NCBI GenBank assembly: GCA_008000375.1
Contig: SMOI01000140.1
Span: 1-31,669 of the forward strand
Direction of reading: 5' to 3'
Source: Poteriospumella lacustris
Lineage: Eukaryota; Sar; Chrysophyceae; Chromulinales; Dinobryaceae
Length of the DNA stretch: 31,669 bases
Shown here piece after piece: positions 20,559 through 31,363 of the stretch (positions within the stretch are counted from its first letter, which is position 1; the number at the start of each line of letters is the position of its first letter). Under the pieces are notes generated by a model, which saw only the letters and a list, made by a program, of their open reading frames with translations, had not been told where the DNA came from and did no database searches. A program made the translations under genes and the position numbers.

Positions 20559-23500
20559 CTAACGCGCATAGCAGTTCTGACTGTGCTGACCCCAATGACT
20601 CCTAAACCGAGAGAACCACACATACCATCAATAACCGCAATCTAGTACACCATATAGAAACCACTTACCGTTGATGTGCTTCTCCACAATAACTGATCTT
20701 GCGGCAGCCGGCACAGGTGTATAGCCCTTCCTTCAGACATCCGGGCAGACCGCATTGTTTGGTCACCGCAGCTGTCGTCGTTGCGACGCCCAAGTCGGTG
20801 ACTGTTGGAAACAGAACCGACGATGACGAGAAAGCATCCCCCACGTTAGTCAAACCGTGATGATGGTTGTGCGCAAACGGCATCGAGTGTGTGTCAAAGC
20901 TGCCAGCAAAACGGCTTGTTCCAGCGCTTGTGACACCGGTCGCCGAGGCCCCGCTTGACAGCACTCCAAACACACCGGTCGAGGCAGAGGATGATGCAGT
21001 ACCGGCTGACGATACTCCTGAGGTGGACCCATTCAAGCCGCCTGGTGGTGGTCCTGATGGAAGAACCATACCCAATGCTACCGCTTCAACCGACGGATCC
21101 TTCACGACCGCGTTGCCGCTTGAGCCACGCATGAGGTGAGTTTGGGCCACCACGGCATCGAATTTGTTCTTCAACTGGGCCTTCACATTAGCCACGTAGT
21201 TACGCATCAACTTCTTGAATTGAAACAACTCTTGCACATCTTCAGGTTTGATTTTCTCCGAGAAAGCCTCTTCTTTGCACTTCATCGAATTGATCACTTC
21301 TTCGATCTTGCTGAAGTAAATGAAATACTGGTCTAGGTCCACCAGCTTTTCTTCTTTTGACTTTCGCAAGTCGTCTTCGTACTTGACGATTTCCTGGTGC
21401 TTCGTCAGGAGTTCCATGTCCTTCTCCATGATGCTGCTTCGCAACCGCTCGTCATGGTTGAGTTGGCTTGATTCCAATTCGTTCACACGTGCACGCAACA
21501 TTGATACTTCCGCAGCATGGGCGTCAGCCTCTTGCGTCTTCGTCGCCAACTCTCGCTCCAGATACGCCAGACGTTCGGCTTGGGTCATTGTGCTGCCATT
21601 CGCCACAACATTGTTCAAAGTTCCAGACGATGCATTGCGCTCCGGTGTGTCACGGCTCGACGATGTCAACGGCAAACCACCCAATCCACTGCCACCACTG
21701 AAAGACTGGCCCAGAATACTGCTCAGACTTGGTGCACCCGGAGATGCACCTGTGGGCTTTCCAATCGCTTTCGATAATCCGGGAGGAAGCACACTGTTGG
21801 CGCCGAGATCCATGCCTTCTAAGGGCAAGTCGAATGACGAGGGCAGAATACCACTGAGAGATGCCGACGCCAGATCCAACAACGACGACGATCCGCCACT
21901 TCCTAAGCCCAACGAGAACTGGTCATCCAGACCCGTTCCATTCAACTGGCTGTCAAGGCCACCGAATAGAGGCTTCGGTAAGGTGCCAATGTCGCTCGTG
22001 CCGCGACTAACCGACGGACTCGCACCCAGAACCAAACCCACTGATGATGATGGCGACGACACTGTAGTCAGAGAGGTGCCGACTAGGTTGTCACTGGTCG
22101 CCAGCGGTGTGGGTGGCGCAGCTACTGTTTCCACAGGGATATCTTTCTCTGATGTCTCTGAACTTTGGACGGTCTTCGTTTCCAGCTTAGCACCATTAGT
22201 GCTTTTGCTGACCTTCTCATTGACAACCTTCTCGGTCTTGCTCGCCTTCTGAGATGTCACAGGAGCTGGCGAGGGTGCTGCTGTCTTTGTTTCGATTGGC
22301 GGAACGGGAGCTGCCTCCACAGGTGCCACTTTGGGCGCCTCAACAACTGCTGCTTCCACTACTGTCGGAGTACTTGCAACAGCCGCCGCAGCTGCGGCTC
22401 CTTGCGCGCTCAAGATCGACGCAAAGCTTTTTCCTGCATTGCTGCCCCATTTCGGAGCGGACTGTGATGAAGCTGTTGGCTGTGCTGGTGCGGATGCTGG
22501 CGCTGATGCGACTGGAGCTTTCGACGAAGCTGCACTGCTGTTCGAAACGGCCTTGCCGTCTTTCGTTGCAATTACTGAAGGGAGCGCGGCGTCCTTGATT
22601 CCCGCGGTGATCGCATTGAATGTATACTTTGTATACTGTTTCGTTTGTGTCAGAACCATGCCAGCTACAGTATTGAGTCCGACATTCCAATCTTTCTCCA
22701 ACTTTTCACCATATCGCTCCTGATACTTCTTGCTCATTTCCGTGGCGAGAATACCCTCTGCTCCTGCTGCCTTAATCAATTCTACAACCCTGTCCTTGAC
22801 TGTTTGTGATGATGCTGTTGTTGTGGAACTGGTCTGGCTCGTCTCGCGCGGAGTGGTGGACGGAGTTGGAACTGTTCCTTGAGACTCAGCGGCAGCTGCT
22901 GCGATCGATGGATCACCGTACACAAACTTCGGCTGGCCGGTGAGTACTACATGAATATTGTTATGAGGACCAATTAGATCCTTCAATTTATACTTCTTTC
23001 CCGATTCGTCGATAATATCCAAACTTTCGTGAAACTTTCCCTGATAGTATTTGGGCAAATCGGCTGCGATGACACCTTCACTGCCATGTTCTTTGATAAG
23101 CTTCACCAGGTTAATTCGGATATGATCCAGCATTGCACTTTGGTTTACTGGCACTGGAGTAGTCTTTGCTTCTTCTTGCATTGCATACTTTGTCGTCAAA
23201 TGCGAGGGCGAAATACGCAAGTCCGCATCGTTGTGTGCGAATGCACACAACATCGCTCGATCACATTTGTTCCCCGTCAATTGGCGCTGACATACTGAAA
23301 TTTTGTACAACTCTGGGTGAAACATTCGCTCCAACATTGTGTGCGAATGCATACAACTATCACCATCTGGGCATTCGCCTCCATCAACTGTATTAGGGCA
23401 CTCGTAACACGAGTAGAGGGTGTCAAAGGGATTGCGGCGTCGGTCACTGAGGGAATGATAATGCATGCACATTTTGCGATCATGAGCACCTGTTTCCTTG

Positions 23501-23901
23501 CATTTTTGTACTTTGTATGTAGCAATCATGCGCTGATGAGTTTCCTTAATATCTTTTACTGATTGACCTGCTGCAACAACTGCTAGACCACTTGATTGAC
23601 GAGCGGTCTTCGGAGCGGCAGGCGCAATTGCCGTTGATGCTGCTGGTGCAGAGACTGTGGATGCAGCTGCCTTTCTTTCTTTGCTTGCTGGTACTACCTT
23701 TTCCTCGGTTTCGTTCTTGTGTGAACCCTCCCCGATCAAAACTGCTGTTGCTGCTTCCATGTCACCGTTGCTTGCATCTAAGGCTCTTGATACGGATGAT
23801 GACTCGAAACCCATCTCTACCAACTGTTGGTGCTGTTCTGGGTACTTGGCATTGGCATTTTGAGAATGCCCTCGCCTTTTAACTGTTTGAAATTCAGACA
23901 T
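20559..23901 (-). CDS. UBA / tandem CCCH zinc finger / OST-HTH-like / coiled-coil / MYND protein
   Basis: Exon 1 is 23901-20669. A 67-bp intron and a 43-nt last exon (20601-20559) complete 1091 residues. About 20-60 is a UBA-type three-helix domain (QQLVEMGFESSSVSRALDAS). About 130-231 is a plant-like arginine-rich tandem CCCH unit: YKVQKCKETGAHDRKMC, CYECPNTVDGGECPDGDSC with HSH, and CDRAMLCAFAHN. About 258-331 resembles an OST-HTH/LOTUS winged helix (LVKLIKEHGSEGVIAADLPK, YKLKDLI), and about 368-428 is a second, weaker copy. A long Ala/Ser/Gly/Pro-rich region follows, then a coiled coil (about 770-920). The C-terminal MYND finger (CGLPGCLKEGLYTCAGC ... SHWGQHSQNC) is completed only by splicing. 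A post-transcriptional RNA regulator linked to ubiquitin and protein partners is inferred from the domains. I know no named homologue with this combination. Confidence 0.85.
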
Positions 23902-24421
23902 GGTTGAACTATTCTCCGATGAGGATTATACTGGTCGTGTGATTCTGTTGTTTATTCCGAGCGAATGAAAAATCAATGCCGGCTATTGCTCAGAATCCGT
24001 GCAATGGAATAGTCTTCCTTGGCTGGTCGATATGAAAATCTCTTGGAACACAAATGCGATCAAGTAAATAGACAATTACAGCAACATTGAATTGCTGGAT
24101 TTCTTTGTGGTGAGAGGTTGGATCTTTGCTGTGTCGTCAGTGAGGGCGGTGTCGTTCAAATTTGGGCGAAGGGAATGTGTCGCATAGTGTCACCAGCTGC
24201 CAACCGACGGACAAGCGGTTTGTCGAATGGTGCTCTCTCGCAAAAGAAGAGTTGCTGGCTCACTGATGAAGGCACGAAAGAGGCCCTGAACACTACGCTT
24301 CGACGTATGTTTAGTTGGATCAATAATTATAAATTAAGCGTATGATTGATATTGGATACATACTACTGTATGTACCGCTGACATAGAACTAGACCAGATG
24401 AGTAACTACAGACTCATGTGT
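23902..24421. other. Gap between CCCH/MYND gene start and CHD gene stop
   Basis: Both flanking genes are on the minus strand. This 520-bp region should hold the CCCH/MYND promoter and the CHD 3'UTR. One 75-codon plus-strand frame (24118-24345) has no recognisable features and no support from composition. I see no RNA gene. Confidence 0.35.
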
Positions 24422-27400
24422 TTATCCCAACTTCGAAGATTCAACAGAAAATGCTTCAGGGTGGTATGATGTGACGTACAACTTTCTGCGCTTTCGGCTC
24501 GTGTGCACGAAACTCTTCAAACTCATGGTAGGGGGTCGAGCAGTTGTGCGAGTGCCACGTCCATCGCCTTTCTTCACAACATTGCCATCGGGACCAACCA
24601 TACCGCTTTGATTCACATCTTCATTTGCCCCCGAGCTCAACTGCGCTGCAAAGAACGATCGATATTGCGCCGCATTAACCGGAAGTCGAGCGTAGTGATC
24701 ATCCGGTAGTCCTCTGGTCACTTCATCTACGATGCGGAACACTCGCATCTCGAGGTCTTTCGGTTCAGGGAACTGCATCAACGTGAAGTGGACAAAATCA
24801 TCAACTTCGTCCACTGACGACAAATCGAATCGAGCGAGTGCCGGCATGGATGTATTCCCTGTGATGAATACCTTGCGAATGAAAGCTTCTAAATGCTTTG
24901 GGTGGAACGGCAACTCTGGGTCGGCCACGATCCCATCCAGCTTCATAAAACCATGCTTAATGACGCCCATCAAAACGCCCAGATCATGGATCCAAGGACA
25001 CCACCAGATAGGCATATTATCAACCGATCGTCCGGCAGGGCTGCGAAGATATTCCACGAGCTTCGTCGCATAGCAGTTCAACAAGAAACTAATCGCACGC
25101 AAAATGTGTTGTCGAATAATAAAGATTTGACAAAGTCCTTTCGCGCCAAGATGATGTTCATTCAGATTGATGAGCGGATTCGGGACGACAAACTTGTTTG
25201 GTGAAATTGAAAGCGATTTTCTCCGAATGATTTGATGACAGAACGGCAACCATATCTGTGTGTAGAAAGTTTCAATGACGTGAGCTGGTAAATGCAATTC
25301 ACAATAGGAAGCCAAAGCTTCCCACGTGAATTGCGTTGTTGCATCGTGATTGAAAGATTCGTCGGTCACTTTGAAACCCATCCAGTCCTTGAGTAGTGCA
25401 GATGTTGCGGGTGACATATAAGGAATGGAAGGCGCTCCAAAGAGAATCAATGTCGCAGCCAAGGTGACCGCTTCATTTTCAGTCAACGTGAAATCTTCTT
25501 CACCAGCGTCTCCGTCTTCTTCATCTTCTTTCATGCGGTTGTCAATCTCCCCATTCTCACTGCTTAATGCTGGAGAAGTTTCATCCACATCCATTGAACT
25601 ATCGTCGAGACTACGCTGAGCCTTTGGTTTCGACGCTGGTCGCTTCCATGAATTACGATCATTGGCCGTCAAAATTGCGGAAGCTAAAATGCTTTCACAC
25701 TTCTTCAATCCCGCAATTTGTGACTTCAGTGACATTGCAATACTGTCGACATCCAGCAAGTGTCGTAACCATCCGACAATTTGATGCTCACTTCGGCTCA
25801 ATTCGGTTTCTGGTAGACGATCTAATTGCAACTTCGATCTATCGCGGAAGATCTCTGATTGGCCATCTTCATCCATATGAGAATGAAGCGACACTGGAAT
25901 CGAAGTAAACGACGCGTAGAAAGGCGCCTCTTCATTTCGGTCCATCCTCGCCAGATTGGAAAACTTGTCGGGTTTTTCTTTTTTGTCGCTTCGTGTTTTA
26001 CGTTCACGCTTCTCAGGTACCACAGGGATGATATCTGCCTCGAATAGCCGTGCTTGTTCAGACGTGACCAGCCAATTCAACAGCCTGTTCAAATGGCGTG
26101 GGTCGGGCATATCCTCTCCAGACAAGCCCGTGCCTGCGGCGGCTCCACCAGCACCAGCTTTTTCGTCGTCATCGGCGGCATCGCCAGCGTCGTCGAAGTC
26201 ATTGCCATCTTCATTTTCATTCCCTCCCAGCCCTTGCAAATTCGCTGTTGAAGGAGCTGAACCCAAAGGCGCTGCGCCGCCTTCTTCGCCGATTTCAGAC
26301 GGAGCAGCAGGACTGATGGAATTTCGCTCCATGACAACCTCGCTCCCGGCAGTCTTATTTTCCTGACAAGCGGCATCGTCACCATTTTCTCGAGACTTTG
26401 CAGCACCTGGGTTCTTAGAATCCAAAAACGCCTGGATTTTCTGACCAAAGACCAAATCTTTGTCCTTACGAAGCAAGTCGTAACGACCCATGCCATGTCG
26501 AAACACGCCCAACAACAAATGACGATCACAATCATAGTCCCACCAAGGGCAAGAGCGCGTCCAAGAAGGTCGAATATCGCCCAATGGTAAAATCGCGGCG
26601 ATTTCTTCAATGGTGAAGCTGTTAAAGATGCGATCAATATCTTCGTTGGGATCAACATCGACATCGACAGACTTGCACAAAGTGGTCAATGTTTCTCGAA
26701 TAATGGCCAACAACTTCGACAAAATATCGAGTTTTCCCAACGACTTCTTGGCCATTCCTGTGTTGCGTAACTTCGCCGCAAAACGATCCTCTGCCAAAAT
26801 AGCAGGCATCTCAATCTTTCGAGTTCCCAATTTTTCTTCTTCCAACAACGCCTTCGCTGTTTCGATAGCTTCGAAAACACAACGTGGTTCGTTGCGAAGA
26901 TTTTTGTCGTTGATGATGACAATGCCACATTGAACAACGAACCATCGACAAAAGCTCTCCAGATCACCCAAATCCATTGCAGGTTTTCCTGTTTCTCCGC
27001 GGATTCGATCCCATCGTCCAAATCCGAACGCCAAAAGTGCACGAAGCAGACGATCACGTCCATGCGAACCCCAAAATTTAGGATCCGCTCTAACTCTTGC
27101 TTCCTCCAAGACTTTCAATCGACGAGCTTCTTCTTTCTCTTGCTTTTCACGAAGCTGCTGCAGCCGAAGTTCTTCCTTTTCTTGGCGCTTCTTCTCGGCC
27201 GCTTCTTGGCGAGCTTGCTTATCGAGTTTGGCTTGAGAGATCGGCTTCAAGTATTCGTTCAATTGGTCATCGGTGTACAGCGGCTCGTCATTGTATCCTT
27301 TAACTTGCTTTCGAATACGAACGAGAGGGAGCTCTTCAACAACTTCGGGCTCGTAGAGGACACCTCCTGGATTTTCGGTCAACCCGATGGCCTTTTTCCA

Positions 27401-30201
27401 GAAATCGGGGTCATTGATGTCAACATCCTCTTTCTCGTCAGCGGACACGAACGACGCCTTCGAAAAGGTTCCCAAAGAAGCTGTATTCGACTTCGCTCCG
27501 TCATAGACCAGTTTATGCGAACGACGTTGTAAAATGGAATCAATATCTGCTTCCACAAACTCGTTTTGTTCGGTGTCATCTTCACGAAACACATCATAGG
27601 CACCCTTCTTGAGAAGCTCATCAATTTCCTTCGCAGATAACTTGTATTTGCTTTCCTTGTCAGAAGACTTCTCTTGACGCGCGTGTGCCAAAACAGCGCG
27701 ATCTAAGCCCAATTTCATGGACGCTTGATGAAACATTTCCATTTCTATGGAAGACAAAAACAAACGGTCAGCAACAACTGATACCAGCCACAACGAACAT
27801 CGGCAACGTACCGTAGGTCTTTCGCGTCAAGAGACGGTATACCATGACCGCTTTCTTTTGACCGATACGATGAGCACGCGCTTGAGCTTGCAAATCGTTT
27901 TGTGGATTCCAATCACTACAAATGAAATTCATTAGTCTCAAGTATCGATCAAAGTGCAAATACAGAACATACCTGTCGTAAATGATGACGGTATCAGCCG
28001 CAGTCAAGTTCAAACCAAGGCCTCCCGCTTTCGTCGAAAGCAACATGATAAAACGATTGAGCGACGGTTTGCAGAATCGTTCAACGGCTTCTTTTCGATC
28101 ACTCGACCGCGTGGATCCATCCAATCGTTCAAAGGAGTAATCCTTGTGACGCAAATAATCCTCCAAAAGATTCAACACGCGAACCATCTGCGAGAAAATA
28201 AGCACCTTATGGCCCTGAGAATGTAACCGTGGCAAAAGCTTGTCCAACAGCACCAGCTTTCCGCAACTGTCGATGAGTTTCTTGCTAGTGATATCGGGAT
28301 CCGCTGCTTCTTCCGGCGTCAGCTCATCGTGTATCCGTTCCTCCACTCCCCTCACCAGATAGGGATGATTACAACACTTGCGCAACTCCATCATAACATT
28401 CATCAAAGACGGTTGATTGCTATTTCGAACACCTTTGAACAGGAAGGAAGTATTCTTCTCGTAAATGGCGCGATAGAAACGCTTTTGAATTGATGTCAAT
28501 GCCACTTCCACGATAGTTTCTTCCTTGGGTGGCAAGCTCTTCTCGACATCTTCTTTGATTCTTCGAAGAAGATACGGTTTCAACATTTCGTGCAAACTTG
28601 CCACTTGATGGGCACTCTTCAAATCGCCAAATTTGGTCAAGAAATCGCCGAGGTCATTGAAACGATCTGGCTCTGCGAAATTGAGCAACGCCCAAAGTTC
28701 CTATGGAAGACAACGTCATCAGCAATCATAGGTGCACAGATATAGAAAAATAAACAACCACTTACCTCAGTCTTGTTTTGTAAAGGAGTTCCTGTCAACA
28801 AGACGCAGTGCTTGGTCTTGATGTTCGACAGTGTTTGAAAAATACGTGATTGGGCGTTTTTCAATTTATGAGCTTCGTCGATGATCATGGCTTCCCACGG
28901 GACTTTGCAAAGCGTGCTGATTTCCTTGACAGCATTCTCGAAAGTCGTTAGCAGAATCTGAAACTTGAAGACACCAGCTCGTTTAAGAGCTGAAGCTTCT
29001 GCCTTGGAAACGTACGGCTCCTGATAATAGAATTCCCGGCCGACAATGGTCTCTCTTGCCTGCTGATTTCCATGCAGCAAGACAGTGTTCATTGACGGGG
29101 ACCATGTTGCAATCTCTGATTGCCATTGGTCGACCAGCGAAAGAGGCGCGATGATGAGGAAGGGACCATTGATACTAGTTGTCTTTGTGAAACGAAGTTG
29201 ATGAAGGAATGATATGGTCTGAATCGTTTTGCCTACAATACACGAAGATATCAAAGAAAGATCATGCAAACATATCGATGTATTGACTTACCTAAACCCA
29301 TTTCATCGGCCAATATACACGAACGCTTGTGCCACCAATTCCACAACAACCAATTCAAACCTTCCAACTGATAGTCCCGCAGACGCAAACCATCCACAGC
29401 TTCATCGACCTCACCACCAACATTGGGGGCGACATCGCCAAATACTGGGGAAACATTAAACTTCTTATACTCTTGTAAACTTGGGTTCGAGTTGCTTGGG
29501 GCTAATTGCGTGGGTGGCTTCTGAATCTTCCAAAATTGGAAAACTTCCTTACTAGCGAACTTGATATCACTCCATTTTTCCCACGAGCATTCATCGTAAG
29601 AGCACCCCTTCCATTTAACAAAGTACTGCACCTCGTTCTCATCAATGTGATCGTCGTCAATTTTTCGTTTTCGAGGGGTCTTAGGTGATTCTATGTCCTC
29701 CACGGATGAGGCAGAAGCATGAGAAACCCCAGGAGTATCACAGGCGATGATGCGCTGAACATCCGCCATGTCGGGATGAAAATATTCAATTTCATCCGGT
29801 TCTGGCTCAGAATCTTCGTCGTCTTCATTGTCGGCTTCTTTGGATTTCGCTATTTCTTCCTTCGTCAATCCCAGAATCGCTGGAGGGAGAAACGACTGCT
29901 GCAAAAATCGCTTGATTTTGCTCTTTCCGTTGGGATCAACAACTTCTAAATCTGATTGTCGCTCCCAACTTGCATGGATATAAGATTTACCCCTCCACTT
30001 GATGAGAAACCACGGTAACGTTTCGCCGCTGTCATCCTCCATGAACTTTCTGCCCAAAATTTTATCGATAATGAGGGGATGATCAGGTTCGAACTCTAAA
30101 TTTTGCTGTTCTTGTTCAGCACTGTCTTCTCCGAACACGGCATCCCCATCATCATCCCCATTTGATGGACGGGAACTGAAAGAAGTGTTTCTGTTCATCA
30201 C
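24422..30201 (-). CDS. CHD-family chromatin remodeller, subfamily III (CHD6-9/Kismet-like)
   Basis: Five exons, 30201-29292, 29232-28766, 28700-27973, 27915-27812 and 27744-24422, have introns of 59, 65, 57 and 67 bp and encode 1843 residues. Tandem chromodomains come first ([17 protein letters not shown]; later [18 protein letters not shown]), separated by a long acidic and basic linker. The SNF2 ATPase follows, with ADEMGLGKT built across the first intron, DEAH at about 419, LLTGTPLQN, and the helicase-C end [20 protein letters not shown]. The join [20 protein letters not shown] is typical of CHD enzymes. The text after it ([12 protein letters not shown]..., DPDFWKKA) matches the CHD6-9/Kismet class, not CHD1 or CHD3/4. 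SANT/SLIDE-like segments lie near 967, 1136 and 1654. I see no PHD finger or BRK domain. It would slide nucleosomes using ATP in the nucleus. Confidence 0.93.
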
Positions 30202-30597
30202 TTCAAGGTCTCACTCCAGTACGGGACAACTCTACAAACGGCTTGCAGAGGTTGAACTGATGAAAAAGTGCAAAGATTCAACCTCGAAATGTTGGAATAG
30301 CATCAAAAAGAATGTAATAAGCAAATAGAAGGAAGAGCCCTATCAGGCAGAACTCAACCGATACCAGTCTGTCCACAAATGCGATGCAGCGTAACGTTGT
30401 TGTTTTCGACCAAGGAAAAGAGATGGATCCTTGTGTTCGTTTGAATTTATCTTTGTATGGTTCATAATCGCCAAAAATCCATCATCTGTGAACCATATAA
30501 AGATTGCTACCCCAAAGTCTGGGAAAGGTGAGGAAATGAGGTCTCCCCCACCAACATACCCGATACCCGATACGATATGCTTGATATACTTAGTAAG
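30202..30597. promoter_or_regulatory. Upstream region of the CHD gene
   Basis: These 396 bases lie upstream of the CHD start. They contain a perfect 9-bp inverted repeat (30249-30286) about 50-85 bp before the ATG, and the short repeated word CCCGATA (about 30560-30572). I see no open frame worth calling. Confidence 0.35.
30249..30286. repeat. Inverted repeat (possible hairpin) upstream of the CHD gene
   Basis: GAGGTTGAA (30249-30257) and TTCAACCTC (30278-30286) are perfect reverse complements separated by 20 bases. If it lies in the CHD 5'UTR it could form a hairpin. Otherwise it could be a dyad binding site. Both are inference. Confidence 0.5.
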
Positions 30598-30651
30598 CTA
30601 AGCTTTATGGTTTACGAAGTAAAGAGTGCTCATTTTTTCATCACTCCACAT
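30598..30651 (-). pseudogene. Duplicated 3' tail of the methyltransferase gene
   Basis: On the minus strand this reads MWSDEKMSTLYFVNHKA and stops. MWSDEKMSTLYFV is identical to the C-terminal segment of the methyltransferase at 31364, where it continues KLIKR and stops. At the DNA level, 41 bases are exact (30611-30651 equals 31380-31420). Nothing upstream of this copy (beyond 30651) continues the methyltransferase, so it is a fragment. It could also act as an alternative last exon, which only transcripts could show. Confidence 0.6.
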
Positions 30652-30923
30652 ATTCTTCATTCAGCATGGTTGTTTCTGTTTTTTTTTTCAAGTCACTCTA
30701 ACTCAGATATCATTTGCATCGCAGCGAACGAAAGTCGCGGTTCCCTGAGTCACTATCATGCGCAGTTTTTCCAACTGCTCTCGACAGACCGCATCGTCGA
30801 AGTGGCGAAGATGGCGCATGGCAAACAGGCTCTCGAATTGCTCTTGCATAGTCGATGTACAGCTGACGCGGAATGGATTGCGGCGATGGACGCAGTTCTG
30901 CCTTTAACAACAGATGCTCAACA

Positions 30924-31241
30924 TTACGTGCAACTATTTCGTGCAACTATTTCGTGGACAGGCTCCAAGCCTTGAAACATTTCTTCGAGGTCCTCGAACG
31001 TAGAAAAACACCGCAGGGAAAACATGAATTTTGAGAACGCCACCGGTAAGACGTCGCCCCAAAGACAGTGGAACTGTTCCTGCAACTGTAGGAATGCTGA
31101 ATAGATAGTTTCAGCTTTGATATCTTCGATTGGTTTGCGAATGGAAAGCACCTTGTACTCGAACGGCGAAGTTATTGTGTCCAAATACGCATCCAACGAG
31201 AGCTGATTTTTCCGTGGCTTTTTAAAAGACAATCCCAACAA
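30924..31241 (-). pseudogene. Broken minus-strand frame, possible gene fragment
   Basis: The frame reads protein-like text from about 31241 down to 30955: LSLDAYLDTITSPFEYKVLS, a SIRKPIEDIKAETIYSAFLQ stretch, and FEDLEEMFQGLEPVHEIVAR. The 13-bp duplication then shifts it to an early stop. There is no domain I can name. It may be a displaced exon or fragment of another gene, cut at the duplication. Confidence 0.3.
30928..30953. repeat. 13-bp tandem duplication
   Basis: GTGCAACTATTTC is repeated back to back (30928-30940 and 30941-30953). Thirteen is not a multiple of three, so it changes the frame of any coding sequence through it. It coincides with the junction of the two broken frames described here. 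Confidence 0.85.
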
Positions 31242-31363
31242 CTGGCTGTGGATGAGTTGGGCGACTGATCAGCAAAATGATGGACTGAATACCAACGACA
31301 GAGCACCACAAAAGCGATTTGGAAAAATACAGTACTCAATTAAGGGGTCTTCTATTTTGCAGT

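Larger units (their letters stand above)
30577..30975 (+). pseudogene. Broken plus-strand frame, possible gene fragment
   Basis: The frame is open from 30577 and ends at 30975. The part from about 30700 to 30940 reads plausible helical protein (AQFFQLLSTDRIVEVAKMAH, then DAEWIAAMDAVLPL). It then meets a 13-bp tandem duplication (30928-30953) and stops soon after. I do not recognise the family. The opposite strand is also open here, so the coding strand is uncertain. Confidence 0.2.

Noticed and set aside
21320-22252. 310-codon plus-strand frame inside the CCCH/MYND gene
   Set aside because: It is antisense to the coiled coil and Ser/Ala-rich region and is skewed in composition (Ser, Pro, Arg). 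The minus-strand frame continues across it with recognisable domains on both sides.
24118-24345. 75-codon plus-strand frame between the CCCH/MYND and CHD genes
   Set aside because: No homology signal, no splice support and no coding-like composition. It lies in the expected promoter and 3'UTR space.
27745-27793. Start of a separate gene at 27793 for the last CHD exon
   Set aside because: The first residues read intron sequence. The splice 27811-27745 creates the classical TRKTYE.EMF junction, so the segment is the C-terminal exon of the CHD gene.
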